The translations under genes were made by a program, and so were the position numbers. Positions 1 through 15,100 of a stretch of DNA of 64,000 nucleotides are shown here, piece by piece. The stretch lies in contig CM026390.1 of NCBI GenBank assembly GCA_014843695.1, positions 5,774,292-5,838,291 of the forward strand. The letters run 5' to 3'. The notes below the pieces were generated by a model. The model saw only the letters and a program-made list of their open reading frames with translations, made no database searches and had not been told where the DNA came from. Numbering within the stretch: position 1 is the first letter of the stretch; every line of letters starts with the position of its first letter. The DNA comes from Archivesica marissinica. Lineage: Eukaryota; Mollusca; Bivalvia; Venerida; Vesicomyidae.

Positions 1-3000
1 AGGTGGATGTATCTATGTGTGCTATATCACTGGAGGTGGATGTATCTATGTCTGCTATATCACTGAAGGTGGCTGTATCAACAGTGTATGTCTACTATAT
101 CACTGGATGTGGATGTATCTATGTCTGCTATATCACTGGAGGTGGATGTATCTATATCTGCTATATCACTGGAGGTATCTATGTCTGCTAAATCACTGGA
201 TATGGATGTATCTATGTCTGCTATATCACTGGAGGTATCAATGTCTGCTATATCACTGGAGGTGGATGTATCTATGTCTGCTATATCACTGGATGTGGAT
301 GTATCTATGTCTGCTATATCATTGGAGTTGGATGTATCTATGTCTGCTATATCACTGGAGTTGGATGTATCTATGTCTGCTATATCACTGGATGTGGATG
401 TATCTATGTCTGCTATATCACTGGAGGTGGATGTATCTATGTCTGCTGTATCACTGGAGGTATCTATGTCTGCTATATCACTGGATATGAATGTATCTAT
501 TTCTGCTATATCACGAGAGGTGTATGTATCTATGTCTGCTATATCACTGGATGTGGATGTATTTATGTCTGCTATATCACTGGAAGTGGATGTATCTATG
601 TCTGCTATATCACTGGAGATGGATGTATCTATGTCTGCTATATCACTGTAGGTGGATGTATCTGTGTCGGCTATATCACTGGAGGTGATTGTATCCATGT
701 CTGCTATATTACTGAAGATTGTTGTATCTATGTCTGCTATATCACTGGAGGTGATTGTATCTATGTATGCTATATTACTGGTGGTGGATGTATCTATGTC
801 TGCTATATTACTGGAGGTTGATGTATCTATGGCTGCTATATCACGGGAGGTGGATGTATCTATGTCTGTTATATCACTTGAGGTGGATGTATCTATGTCT
901 GCAATATCACTGGAGGTGGATTTATCTATGTCTGCTATATCACTTGAGGTGGATGAATCTATGTCTGTTATATTACCGGAGGTGGATGTATCTATGTCTG
1001 CTATATCACTGGAGGTGGATGTATCTATGTCTTCTATATCACTGTAGGTGGATGTATCTGTGTCTGCTATATCACTGGAGGTGGTTGTATCTATGTCTGC
1101 TATATTACTGAAGGTGGTTGTATCTATGTCTGCTATATCACTGGAGGTGGTTGTATCTATGTCTGCTATATCACTGGAGGTGGATGTATCTATGTCTGCT
1201 ATATTACTGGAGGTGGATGTATCTATGTCTGCTATATCACGGGAGGTGGATGTATCTATGTCTGCTATATCACTTGAGGTGGATGTATCTATGTCTGCAA
1301 TATAACTGGAGGTGGATGTATCTATGTCTGCTATATTACCGGAGGTGGATGTATCTATGTTTGCTATATCACTGGAGGTGGATGAATCTATGTCTGCTAT
1401 ATCACTAGAAGTGGATGTATCTATGTCTGCAATATCACTGGAGGTGGTTGTATCTATGTCTGCTATATCACTGGAGGTGGATGTATCTATGTCTGCTATA
1501 TCACTGGAGGTGGATGTATATATGTCTGCTATATCACTGGAGATGGATGTATCTATGTCTGATATATCGCTGGAGGTGGATGTATCTATGTCTGCTATAT
1601 CACTGGAGGTGGTTGTATCTAAGTCTGCTATATCACGGGAGATGGATGTATCTATGTCTGCTATCTCACTGGAGGTGGATGTATCTATGTCTGCTATATC
1701 ACTGGAGGTGGATGTATCAACTGTATATGTCTGCTATATCACTGGATGTGGATGTATCTATGTCTGCTATATCACTGGAGGTGGTTGTATCTATGTCTGC
1801 TATATCACTGGATGTGTGGTATCTATGTCTGCTATATCACTGAGGTGGCTGTATCTATATGTCTGCTATATCACTGGAGGTGGTTGTATCTATGTCTGCT
1901 ATATCACTGGAGGTGGTTGTATCTATGTCTGCTATATCACTGGAGGTAGTTGTATCTATGTCTGCTATATCACTGGAGGTGGTTGTATCTATGTCTGCTA
2001 TATCACTGGAGGTAGTTGTATCTATGTCTGCTATATCACTGGAGGTAGTTGTATCTATGTCTGCTATATTACTGGAGGTGGATGTATCTATGTCTGCTAT
2101 ATTACTGGAGGTGGATGTATCTATGGCTGCTATATCACGGGAGGTGGATGTATCTATGTCTGCTATATCACTTGAGGTGGATGTATCTATGTCTGCAATA
2201 TCACTGGAGGTGGATGTATCTATGTCTGCTATATCACTTGAGGTGGATGTATCTATGTCTGCTATATTACCGGAGGTGGATGTATCTATGTTTGCTATAT
2301 CACTGGAGGTGGATGTATCTATGTCTGCTATATCACTTGAGGTTGGTGTATCTATGTCTGCTATATCACTGGAGGTGGATGTATCTATGTCTGCTATATT
2401 ACTGGAGGTGGATGTATCTATGTCTGATATATCACTGGAGATGGGTGTATCAACAGTATATGTCTGCTATATTACTGGAGGTGGATGTATCTATGTCTGC
2501 TATTTCACTGGAGGTGGATGTATCTATGTCTGCTATATCACTGGAGATGGATGTTTCTATGTCTGATATATCACTGGAGGTGGATGTATCTATGTCTGCT
2601 ATATCACTGGAGGTATCTATGTCTGCTATGTCACTGGATGTGGATGTATCTAGGTCTGCTATATCACTGGAGGTATTTATGTCTGCTATATCACTGGAGG
2701 TGGATGTATCAACAGTGTATTTATGCTATATTATTGGAGGTGGATGTATCTATATCTGCTAAATCAATGGAGGTGGATGTATCTATATCTGTTATATCAC
2801 TGGAGGTGGATGTATCTATGTCTGTTATATCACATGTGGTGGATGTATCTATGTCTGCTATATCACTGGAGGTGGATGTATCTATGTCTGCTATATCACT
2901 GGAGGTTGATGTATCTATGTCTGCTATATCACTGGAGGTGGATGTATCTATGTCTGCTATTTCACTGGAGGTGGATGTATCTATGTCTGCTATATCACTG

Positions 3001-4612
3001 GAGGTGCATGTATCTATGTCTGCTATATTACTGGAGGTGGATGTATCTATGTCTGCAATATCACTGGAGGTGGAGGTATCTATGTCTGCTATATCACTTG
3101 AGGTGGATGTATCTATGTCTGCTATATTAACGGAGGTGGATGTATCTATGTCTGCTATATCACTGGATGTGGATGTATCTATGTCTGCTATATCACTTGA
3201 GGTTGGTGTATCTATGTCTGCTATATCAATGGAGGTGGATGTATCTATGTCTGCTATATTACTGGAGGTGGATGTATCTATGTCTGATATATCACTGGAG
3301 GTGGGTGTATCAACAGTATATGTCTGCTATATTACTGGAGGTGGATGTATCTATGTCTGCTATTTCACTGGAGGTGGATATATCTATGTCTGCTATATCA
3401 CTGGAGGTGGATGTATCTATGTCTGCTATATCACTGGAGGTGGATGTATCTATGTCTGCTATATCACTGGAGATTGATGTATCTATGTCTGATATATCGC
3501 TGGAGGTGGATGTATCTATGTCTGCTATATCACTGGAGGTGGTTGTATCTAAGTCTGCTATATCACGGGAGATGGATGTATCTATGTCTGCTATCTCACT
3601 GGAGGTGGATGTATCTATGTCTGCTATATCACTGGAGGTGGATGTATCAACTGTATATGTCTGCTATATCACTGGATGTGGATGTATCTATGTCTGCTAT
3701 ATCACTGGAGGTGGTTGTATCTATGTCTGCTATATCACTGGATGTGGTTGTATCTATGTCTGCTATATCACTTGAGGTGGCTGTATCAAAAGTATATGTT
3801 TGCTATATCACTGGAGGTGGTTGTATCTATGTCTGCTATATCACTGGAGGTGGTTGTATCTAAGTCTGCTATATCACTGGAGGTAGTTGTATCTATGTCT
3901 GCTATATCACTGGAGGTGGTTGTATCTATGTTTGCTATATCACTGGAGGTAGTTGTATCTATGTCTGCTATATCACTGGAGGTAGTTGTATCTATGTCTG
4001 CTATATCACTGGAGGTGGATGTATCTATGTCTGCTATATCACTTGAGGTTGGTGTATCTATGTCTGCTATATCACTGGAGGTGGTTGTATCTGTGTCTGC
4101 TATATCACTGGAGGTGGATGTATCTATGTGTGCTATATCACTGGAGGTGGTTGTATCTAAGTCTGCTATATCACGGGAGATGGATGTATCTATGTCTGCT
4201 ATATCACTGGAGGTGGATGTATCTATGTCTGCTATATCACTGGAGGTGGATGTATCAACAGTGTATGTATGCTATATTATTGGAGGTGGATGTATCTATA
4301 TCTGCTAAATCAATGGAGGTGGATGTATCTATGTCTGTTATATCACTGGATGTGGATGTATCTATGTCTGTTATATCACTTGTGGTGGATGTATCTATGT
4401 CTGCTATATCACTGGAGGTGGATGTATCTATGTCTGCTATATCACTGGAGGTTGATGTATCTATGTCTGCTATATCACTGGAGGTGGATGTATCTATGTC
4501 TGCTATATCACTGGAGGGATGTATCTATGTCTGCTATATCACTGGAGGTGGATGTATCTATGTCTGCTATATCACTGGAGGTGGATGTATCTTGTCTGCT
4601 ATATCACTGGAG

Positions 4613-4646
4613 GTGGTGTATCATTGTATTCATCTATACACTATCT
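4613..4646. other. Irregular junction inside block A
   Basis: The 33-bp periodicity breaks here. The sequence GGTGTATCATTGTATTCATC and a short CTATACACTATC stretch replace the expected unit before the regular phase resumes. Just before it, near 4510-4520 and 4590-4600, two units carry small deletions (GGAGGGATG and ATCTTGTCTG). This looks like an unequal-exchange or slippage scar. Confidence 0.7.
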
Positions 4647-7019
4647 ATGTCTACTATATCACTGGATGTGGATGTATCTATGTCTGCTATATCACTGGAG
4701 GTGGATGTATCTATTTCTGCTATATCACTGGACGTATCTATGTCTGCTATATCACTGGATGTGGATGTATCTATGTCTGCTATATCACTGGATGTGGATG
4801 TATCTATGTCTGCTATATCACTGGAGGTATCAATGTCTGCTATATCACTGGAGGTGGATGTATCTATGTCTGCTATATCACTGGATGTGGATGTATCTAT
4901 GTCTGCTATATCACTGGAGGTGGATGTATCTATGTCTGCTATATCACTGGAGTTGGATGTATCTATGTCTACTATATCACTGGATGTGGATGTATCTATG
5001 TCTGATATATCACTGGAGGTGGATGTATCTATGTCTGCTATATCACTGGAGGTATCTATGTCTGCTATATCACTGGATATGGATGTATCTATGTCTGCTA
5101 TATCACTGGAGGTGGATGTATCTATGTCTGCTATATCACTGGAGATGGATGTATCTATGTCTGCTATATCACTGGAGGTGGATGTATCTGTGTCTGCTAT
5201 ATCACTGGAGGTGGTTGTATCTATGTCTGCTATATTACTGAAGGTGGTTGTATCTGTGTCTGCTATATCACTGGAGGTGGTTGTATCTATGTCTGATATA
5301 TTACTGGAGGTGGATGTATCTATGTCTGCTATATTACTGGAGGTGGATGTATCTATGTCTGCTATATCACGGGAGGTGGATGTATCTATGTCTGCTATAT
5401 CACTTGAGGTGGATGTATATATTTCTGCTATATCACTGGAGGTGGATGTATCTATGTCTGCTATATCACTTGAGGTGGATGTATCTATGTCTGCTATATC
5501 ACTGGAGGTGGATGTATCTATGTCTGCTATATCACTGGAAGTGGATGTATCTATGTCTGCTATATCACTAGAAGTGGATGTATCTATGTCTGCTATATCA
5601 CTGGAGGTGGTTGTATCTATGTCTGCTATATCACTGGAGGTGGATGTATCTATGTCTGATATATCACTGGAGGTGGATGTATCTATGTCTGCTATATCAC
5701 TGGAGGTGGTTGTATCTATGTCTGCTATATCACTGGATATGGATGTATATATGTCTGCTATATCACTGGAGGTGGATGTATCTATGTCTGCTATATCACT
5801 GGAGGTGGATGTATCAACTATGTCTGCTATATCACTGGATGTGGATGTATCTATGTCTGCTATATCACTGGAGTGGTTGTATCTATGTCTGCTATATCAC
5901 TGGATGTGGTTGTATCTATGTCTGCTATATCACTGGAGGTGGCTGTATCAAAAGTATATGTCTGCTTTATCACTGGAGGTGGTTGTATCTATGTCTGCTA
6001 TATCACTGGAGGTGGTTGTATCTATGTCTGCTATATCACTGGAGGTAGTTGTATCTATGTCTGCTATATCACTGGAGGTGGTTGTATCTATGTCTGCTAT
6101 ATCACTGGACGTAGTTGTATCTATGTCTGCTATATCACTGGAGGTAGTTGTATCTATGTCTGCTATATTACTGGAGGTGGATGTATCTATGTCTGCTATA
6201 TTACTGGAGGTGGATGTATATATGGCTGCTATATCACGGGAGGTGGATGTATCTATGTCTGCTATATCACTTGAGGTGGATGTATCTATGTCTGCAATAT
6301 CACTGGAGGTGGATGTATCTATGTCTGCTATATCACGTGAGGTGAATGTATCTATGTCTGCTATATTACCGGAGGTGGATGTATCTATGTCTACTACATC
6401 ACTGGAGGTGGATGTATCTATGTCTGCTATATCACTGGAGGTGGATGTATCTATGTCTGCTATATTACTGGATGTGGATGTATCTATGTCTGATATATCA
6501 CTGGAGGTGGGTGTATCAACAGTATATGTCTGCTATATTACTGGAGGTGGATGTATCTATGTCTGCTATATCACTGGATGTGGATGTATCTATGTCTGCT
6601 ATACCACTGGAGGTGGATGTATCTATGTCTGCTATATCATTGGAGATGGATGTATCTATGTCTGCTATATCACTGGAGGTGGGTGTATCTGTGTCTGCTA
6701 TATCACTGGAGGTGGATGTATCTATGTCTGCTATATCACTGGAGGTGGATGTATCTATGTCTGCTATATCACTGGAGGTGGATGTATCAACAGTGTATGT
6801 ATGCTATATTATTGGAGGTGGATGTATCTATATCTGCTAAATCAATGGAGGTGGATGTATCTATGTCTGTTATATCACTGGAGGTGGATGTATCTATGTC
6901 TGTTATATCACTTGTGGTGGATGTATCTATGTCTGCTATATCACTGGAGGTGGATGTATCTATGTCTGCTATATCACTGGAGGTTGATGTATCTATGTCT
7001 GCTATATCACTGGAGGTGG

Positions 7020-9240
7020 ATGTATCTATGTATGCTATTTCACTGGAGGTGGATGTATCTATGTCTGCTATATCACTGGAGGTGCATGTATCTATGTCTG
7101 CTATATCACTGGAGGTGGATGTATCTATGTCTACTATATCACTGGATGTGGATGTATCTATGTCTGCTATATCACTGGAGTTGGATGTATCTATTTCTGC
7201 TATATCACTGGACGTATCTATGTCTGCTATATCACTGGATGTGGATGTATCTATGTCTGCTATATCACTGGATGTGGATGTATCTATGTCTGCTATATCA
7301 CTGGAGGTATCAATGTCTGCTATATCACTGGAGGTGGATGTATCTATGTCTGCTATATCACTGGATGTGGATGTATCTATGTCTGCTATATCATTGGAGG
7401 TGGATGTATCTATGTCTGCTATATCACTGGAGTTGGATGTATCTATGTCTACTATATCACTGGATGTGGATGTATCTATGTCTGCTGTATCACTGGAGGT
7501 ATCTATGTCTGCTATATCACTGGATATGGATGTATCTATGTCTGCTATATCACTGGAGGTGGATGTATCTATGTCTGCTATATCACTGGAGACGGATGTA
7601 TCTATGTCTGCTATATCACTGTAGGTGGATGTATCTGTGTCTGCTATATCACTGGAGGTGGTTGTATCTATGTCTGCTATATTACTGAAGGTGGTTGTAT
7701 CTGTGTCTGCTATATCACTGGAGGTGGTTGTATCTATGTCTGATATATTACTGGAGGTGGATGTATCTATGTCTGCTATATTACTGGAGGTGGATGTATC
7801 TATGGCTGCTATATCACGGGAGGTGGATGTATCTATGTCTGCTATATCACTTGAGGTGGATGTATCTATGTCTGCAATATCACTGGAGGTGGATGTATCT
7901 ATGTCTGCTATATCACTTGAGGTGGATGTATCTATGTCTGCTATATTACCGGAGGTGGATGTATCTATGTCTGCTATATCACTGGAAGTGGATGTATCTA
8001 TGTCTGCTATATCACTAGAAGTGGATGTATCTATGTCTGCTATATCACTGGAGGTTGTTGTATCTATGTCTGCTATATCACTGGAGGTGGATGTATCTAT
8101 GTCTGCTATATCACTGGAGATGGATGTATCTATGTCTGATATATCGCTGGAGGTGGATGTATCTATGTCTGCTATATCACTGGAGGTGGTTGTATCTAAG
8201 TCTGCTATATCACGGGATATGGATGTATATATGTCTGCTATCTCACTGGAGGTGGATGTATCTATGTCTGCTATATCACTGGAGGTGGATGTATCAACAG
8301 TATATGTCTGCTATATCACTGGATGTGGATGTATCTATGTCTGCTAATCACTGGAGTGGTTGTATCTATGTCTGCTATATCACTGGATGTGGTTGTTTCT
8401 ATGTCTGCTATATCACTGGAGGTGGCTGTATCAAAAGTATATGTCTGCTTTATCACTGGAGGTGGTTGTATTTATGTCTGCTATATCACTGGAGGTGGTT
8501 GTATCTATGTCTGCTATATCACTGGAGGTAGTTGTATCTATGTCTGCTATATCACTGGAGGTGTTTGTATCTATGTCTGCTATATCACTGGACGTAGTTG
8601 TATCTATGTCTGCTATATCACTGGAGGTAGTTGTATCTATGTCTGCTATATTACTGGAGGTGGATGTATCTATGTCTGCTATATTACTGGAGGTGGATGT
8701 ATATATGGCTGCTATATCACGGGAGGTGGATGTATCTATGTCTGCTATATCACTTGAGGTGGATGTATCTATGTCTGCAATATCACTGGAGGTGGATGTA
8801 TCTATGTCTGCTATATCACGTGAGGTGAATGTATCTATGTCTGCTATATTACCGGAGGTGGATGTATCTATGTCTACTACATCACTGGAGGTGGATGTAT
8901 CTATGTCTGCTATATCACTGGAGGTGGATGTATCTATGTCTGCTATATTACTGGATGTGGATGTATCTATGTCTGATATATCACTGGAGGTGGGTGTATC
9001 AACAGTATATGTCTGCTATATTACTGGAGGTGGATGTATCTATGTCTGCTATTTCACTGGAGGTGGATGTATCTATGTCTGCTATATCACTGGAGGTATC
9101 TATGTCTGCTATATCACTGGATGTGGATGTATCTAGGTCTGCTATATCATTGGAGGTGGATGTATCTATGTCTGCTATATCACTGGATGTGGATGTATCT
9201 ATGTCTGCTGTATCACTTGAGGTGGATGTATCTATGTCTG
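7020..9240. repeat. Higher-order segment of block A, copy 1 of a 2.2-kb duplication
   Basis: The order of variant units here recurs about 5.86 kb downstream. A diagnostic marker is the unit with a missing base pair (CTGCTAATCACTGGAGTGG) at 8341 and again at 14201, an offset of 5860. A second marker is the ISREVNVS-type unit followed by STTSLEV (frame labels only). The left part, from about 7130, also resembles 4650-5600. Confidence 0.85.
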
Positions 9241-10764
9241 CTATATTACTGGAGGTGGATGTATCTATGTCTGCTATATCACTGGAGGTGGATGTATCTA
9301 TGTCTGATATATCACTGGAGGTGGATGTATCTATGTGTGCTATATCACTGGATGTGGATGTATCTATATCTGCTATATCACTGGACGTGGATGTATCTAT
9401 GTCTGCTATATCACTGGAGGTGGGTGTATCAACAGTGTATGTCTGCTATATTACTGGAGGTGGATGTATCTATGTCTGCTATATTACTGGAGGTGGATGT
9501 ATCTATGTCTGCTATATCACTGTAGGTGGATGTATCTATGTCTGCTATATGACTGGAGGTGGATGTATCTATGTGTGCTATATCACTGGAGGTGGATGTA
9601 TCTATGTGTGCTATATCTCTGGAGGTGGTTGTATCTATGTCTGCTATATCACTGGAGGTGGCTGTATCTATGTCTGCTATATCACTGGAGGTGGATGTAT
9701 CTATGTCTGCTATTTCACTGGAGGTATCTATGTCAGCTATATCACTGGATGTGGATGTATCTATGTCTGCTGCTATATCACTGGAGGTGGATGTATCTAT
9801 GTCTGCTATATCACGGAAGGTGGATGTATATATGTCTGCTATATCACGGGAGGTGGATGTATCTATGTCTGATATATCACTGGATGTGGGTGTATCAACA
9901 GTGTATGTCTGCTATATTACTGGAGGTGGATGTATCTATATATGCTATATCACTGGATGTGGCTGTATCAACAGTGTATGTCTGCTATATCACTGAATGT
10001 GGTTGCATCAACAGTATATGTCTGCTATATCACTGGATGTTGATGTATCTATGTCTGCTATATCACTGGATGTGGATGTATCTATGTCTGCTATATCACT
10101 GTAGGTGGATGTATCTGTGTCTGCTATATCACTGGAGGTGGTTGTATCTATGTCTGCTATATTACTGAAGGTGGTTGTATCTGTGTCTGCTATATCACTG
10201 GAGGTGGTTGTATCTATGTCTGATATATTACTGGAGGTGGATGTATCTATGTCTGCTATATTACTGGAGGTGGATGTATCTATGGCTGCTATATCACGGG
10301 AGGTGGATGTATCTATGTCTGCTATATCACTTGAGGTGGATGTATCTATGTCTGCAATATCACTGGAGGTGGATGTATCTATGTCTGCTATATCATTTGA
10401 GGTGGATGTATCTATGTCTGCTATATTACCGGAGGTGGATGTATCTATGTCTGCTATATCACTGGAAGTGGATGTATCTATGTCTGCTATATCACTAGAA
10501 GTGGATGTATCTATGTCTGCTATATCACTGGAGGTGGTTGTATCTATGTCTGCTATATCACTGGAGGTGGATGTATCTATGTCTGCTATATCACTGGAGA
10601 TGGATGTATCTATGTCTGATATATCGCTGGAGGTGGATGTATCTATGTCTGCTATATCACTGGAGGTGGTTGTATCTAAGTCTGCTATATCACGGGAGAT
10701 GGATGTATATAGGTCTGCTATCTCACTGGAGGTGGATGTATCTATGTCTGCTATATCACTGGAG

Positions 10765-12249
10765 GTGGATGTATCTATGTCTGATATATCACTGGAGGTG
10801 GATGTATCTATGTGTGCTATATCACTGGATGTGGATGTATCTATATCTGCTATATCACTGGACGTGGATGTATCTATGTCTGCTATATCACTGGAGGTGG
10901 GTGTATCAACAGTGTATGTCTGCTATATTACTGGAGGTGGATGTATCTATGTCTGCTATATTACTGGAGGTGGATGTATCTATGTCTGCTATATCACTGT
11001 AGGTGGATGTATCTATGTCTGCTATATGACTGGAGGTGGATGTATCTATGTGTGCTATATCACTGGAGGTGGATGTATCTATGTGTGCTATATCACTGGA
11101 GGTGGTTGTATCTATGTCTGCTGCTATATCACTGGAGGTGGATGTATCTATGTCTGCTATATCACGGAAGGTGGATGTATATATGTCTGCTATATCACGG
11201 GAGGTGGATGTATCTATGTCTGATATATCACTGGATGTGGGTGTATCAACAGTGTATGTCTGCTATATTACTGGAGGTGGATGTATCTATATATGCTATA
11301 TCACTGGATGTGGCTGTATCAACAGTGTATGTCTGCTATATCACTGAATGTGGTTGCATCAACAGTATTTGTCTGCTATATCACTGGATGTTGATGTATC
11401 TATGTCTGCTATATCACTGGAAGTGGATGTATCTATGTCTGCTATATCACTAGAAGTGGATGTATCTATGTCTGCTATATTACCGGAGGTGGATGTATAT
11501 ATGTCTACTATATCACTGGAGGTGGATGTATCTATGTCTGCTATATCACTGGAGGTGGATGTATCTATGTCTGATATATCACTGGAGGTGGATGTATCTA
11601 TGTGTGCTATATCACTGGATGTGGATGTATCTATATCTGCTATATCACTGGACGTGGATGTATCTATGTCTGCTATATCACTGGAGGTGGGTGTATCAAC
11701 AGTGTATGTCTGCTATATTACTGGAGGTGGATGTATCTATGTCTGCTATATTACTGGAGGTGGATGTATCTATGTCTGCTATATCACTGTAGGTGGATGT
11801 ATCTATGTCTGCTATATGACTGGAGGTGGATGTATCTATGTGTGCTATATCACTGGAGGTGGATGTATCTATGTGTGCTATATCGCTGGAGGTGGTTGTA
11901 TCTATGTCTGCTGCTATATCACTGGAGGTGGATGTATCTATGTCTGCTATATCACGGAAGGTGGATGTATATATGTCTGCTATATCACGGGAGGTGGATG
12001 TATCTATGTCTGATATATCACTGGATGTGGGTGTATCAACAGTGTATGTCTGCTATATTACTGGAGGTGGATGTATCTATATATGCTATATCACTGGATG
12101 TGGCTGTATCAACAGTGTATGTCTGCTATATCACTGAATGTGGTTGCATCAACAGTATTTGTCTGCTATATCACTGGATGTTGATGTATCTATGTCTGCT
12201 ATATCACTGGAAGTGGATGTATCTATGTCTGCTATATCACTAGAAGTGG
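10765..12249. repeat. Tandem duplication at 790-bp offset within block A
   Basis: Two adjacent copies (about 10765-11459 and 11555-12249) share the same run of variant units. These include rare ones such as TATGACTGG, CTGCTGCTATATC and GGTTGCATCAACAGTATTTG. The second half of the pattern recurs near 15228-16330 (offset 3626 from the second copy), and an older, longer version begins at 9335. Confidence 0.85.
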
Positions 12250-12846
12250 ATGGATCTATGTCTGCTATATCACTGGAGGTGGTTGTATCTATGTCTGCTA
12301 TATCACTGGAGGTGGATGTATCTATGTCTGCTATATCACTGGAGGTGGATGTATCTATGTCTGCTATATCACTGGAGATGGATGTATCTATGTCTGATAT
12401 ATCGCTGGAGGTGATGTATCTATGTCTGCTATATCACTGGAGGTAGTTGTATCTAAGTATGCTATATCACGGGAGATGGATGTATATATGTCTGCTATCT
12501 CACTGGAGGTGGATGTATCTATGTCTGCTATATCACTGGAGGTGGATGTATCAACAGTATATGTCTGCTATATCACTGGATGTGGATGTATCTATGTCTG
12601 CTATATCACTGGAGGTGGTTGTATCTATGTCTGCTATATCACTGGAGGTGGCTGTATCTATGTCTGCTATATCACTGGAGGTGGCTGTATCTATGTCTGC
12701 TATATCACTGGAGGAGGATGTATCTATGTCTGCTATATCACTGGAGGTATCTATGTCTGCTATATCACTGGATGTGGATGTATCTATGTCTGCTGCTATA
12801 TCACTGGAGGTGGATGTATCTATGTCTGCTATATCACGGGAGGTGG

Positions 12847-15100
12847 ATGTATCTATGTATGCTATTTCACTGGAGGTGGATGTATATATGTCTGCTATAT
12901 CATTGGAGGTGCATGTATCTATGTCTGCTATATCACTGGAGGTGGATGTATCTATGTCTACTATATCACTGGATGTGGATGTATCTATGTCTGCTATATC
13001 ACTGGAGTTGGATGTATCTATTTCTGCTATATCACTGGACGTATCTATGTCTGCTATATCACTGGATGTGGATGTATCTATGTCTGCTATATCACTGGAT
13101 GTGGATGTATCTATGTCTGCTATATCACTGGAGGTATCAATGTCTGCTATATCACTGGAGGTGGATGTATCTATGTCTGCTATATCACTGGATGTGGATG
13201 TATCTATGTCTGCTATATCATTGGAGGTGGATGTATCTATGTCTGCTATATCACTGGAGTTGGATGTATCTATGTCTACTATATCACTGGATGTGGATAT
13301 ATCTATGTCTGATATATCACTGGAGGTGGATGTATCTATGTCTGCTGTATCACTGGAGGTAGCTATGTCTGCTATATCACTGGATATGGATGTATCTATG
13401 TCTGCTATATCACTGGAGGTGGATGTATCTATGTCTGCTATATCACTGGAGACGGATGTATCTATGTCTGCTATATCACTGTAGGTGGATGTATCTGTGT
13501 CTGCTATATCACTGGAGGTGGTTGTATCTATGTCTGCTATATTACTGAAGGTGGTTGTATCTGTGTCTGCTATATCACTGGAGGTGGTTGTATCTATGTC
13601 TGATATATTACTGGAGGTGGATGTATCTATGTCTGCTATATTACTGGAGGTGGATGTATCTATGGCTGCTATATCACGGGAGGTGGATGTATCTATGTCT
13701 GCTATATCACTTGAGGTGGATGTATATATTTCTGCAATATCACTGGAGGTGGATGTATCTATGTCTGCTATATCACTTGAGGTGGATGTATCTATGTCTG
13801 CTATATTACCGGAGGTGGATGTATCTATGTCTGCTATATCACTGGAAGTGGATGTATCTATGTCTGCTATATCACTAGAAGTGGATGTATCTATGTCTGC
13901 TATATCACTGGAGGTTGTTGTATCTATGTCTGCTATATCACTGGAGGTGGATGTATCTATGTCTGCTATATCACTGGAGATGGATGTATCTATGTCTGAT
14001 ATATCGCTGGAGGTGGATGTATCTATGTCTGCTATATCACTGGAGGTGGTTGTATCTAAGTCTGCTATATCACGGGATATGGATGTATATATGTCTGCTA
14101 TCTCACTGGAGGTGGATGTATCTATGTCTGCTATATCACTGGAGGTGGATGTATCAACAGTATATGTCTGCTATATCACTGGATGTGGATGTATCTATGT
14201 CTGCTAATCACTGGAGTGGTTGTATCTATGTCTGCTATATCACTGGATGTGGTTGTTTCTATGTCTGCTATATCACTGGAGGTGGCTGTATCAAAAGTAT
14301 ATGTCTGCTTTATCACTGGAGGTGGTTGTATTTATGTCTGCTATATCACTGGAGGTGGTTGTATCTATGTCTGCTATATCACTGGAGGTAGTTGTATCTA
14401 TGTCTGCTATATCACTGGAGGTGGTTGTATCTATGTCTGCTATATCACTGGACGTAGTTGTATCTATGTCTGCTATATCACTGGAGGTAGTTGTATCTAT
14501 GTCTGCTATATTACTGGAGGTGGATGTATCTATGTCTGCTATATTACTGGAGGTGGATGTATATATGGCTGCTATATCACGGGAGGTGGATGTATCTATG
14601 TCTGCTATATCACTTGAGGTGGATGTATCTATGTCTGCAATATCACTGGAGGTGGATGTATCTATGTCTGCTATATCACGTGAGGTGAATGTATCTATGT
14701 CTGCTATATTACCGGAGGTGGATGTATCTATGTCTACTACATCACTGGAGGTGGATGTATCTATGTCTGCTATATCACTGGAGGTGGATGTATCTATGTC
14801 TGCTATATTACTGGATGTGGATGTATCTATGTCTGATATATCACTGGAGGTGGGTGTATCAACAGTATATGTCTGCTATATTACTGGAGGTGGATGTATC
14901 TATGTCTGCTATTTCACTGGAGGTGGATGTATCTATGTCTGCTATATCACTGGAGGTATCTATGTCTGCTATATCACTGGATGTGGATGTATATAGGTCT
15001 GCTATATCACTGGAGGTGGATGTATCTATGTCTGCTATATCACTGGAGGTGGATGTATCTATGTCTGCTGTATCACTTGAGGTGGATGTATCTATGTCTG
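12847..15100. repeat. Higher-order segment of block A, copy 2 of the 2.2-kb duplication
   Basis: Matches 7020-9240 unit for unit. The left part is offset by 5827 and the right part by 5860, because this copy carries one extra 33-bp unit near 13300. Only scattered single-base differences are seen, so the duplication is recent compared with the divergence between neighbouring units. Confidence 0.85.

Noticed and set aside
4269..7688. Long frames of SAISLEVDV, YLCLLYHWRW and CYITGGGCI repeats in block A
   Set aside because: The frame changes at every 40-bp unit and nearby copies contain stops. All three forward frames and a reverse frame are open, as expected for stop-poor satellite DNA.
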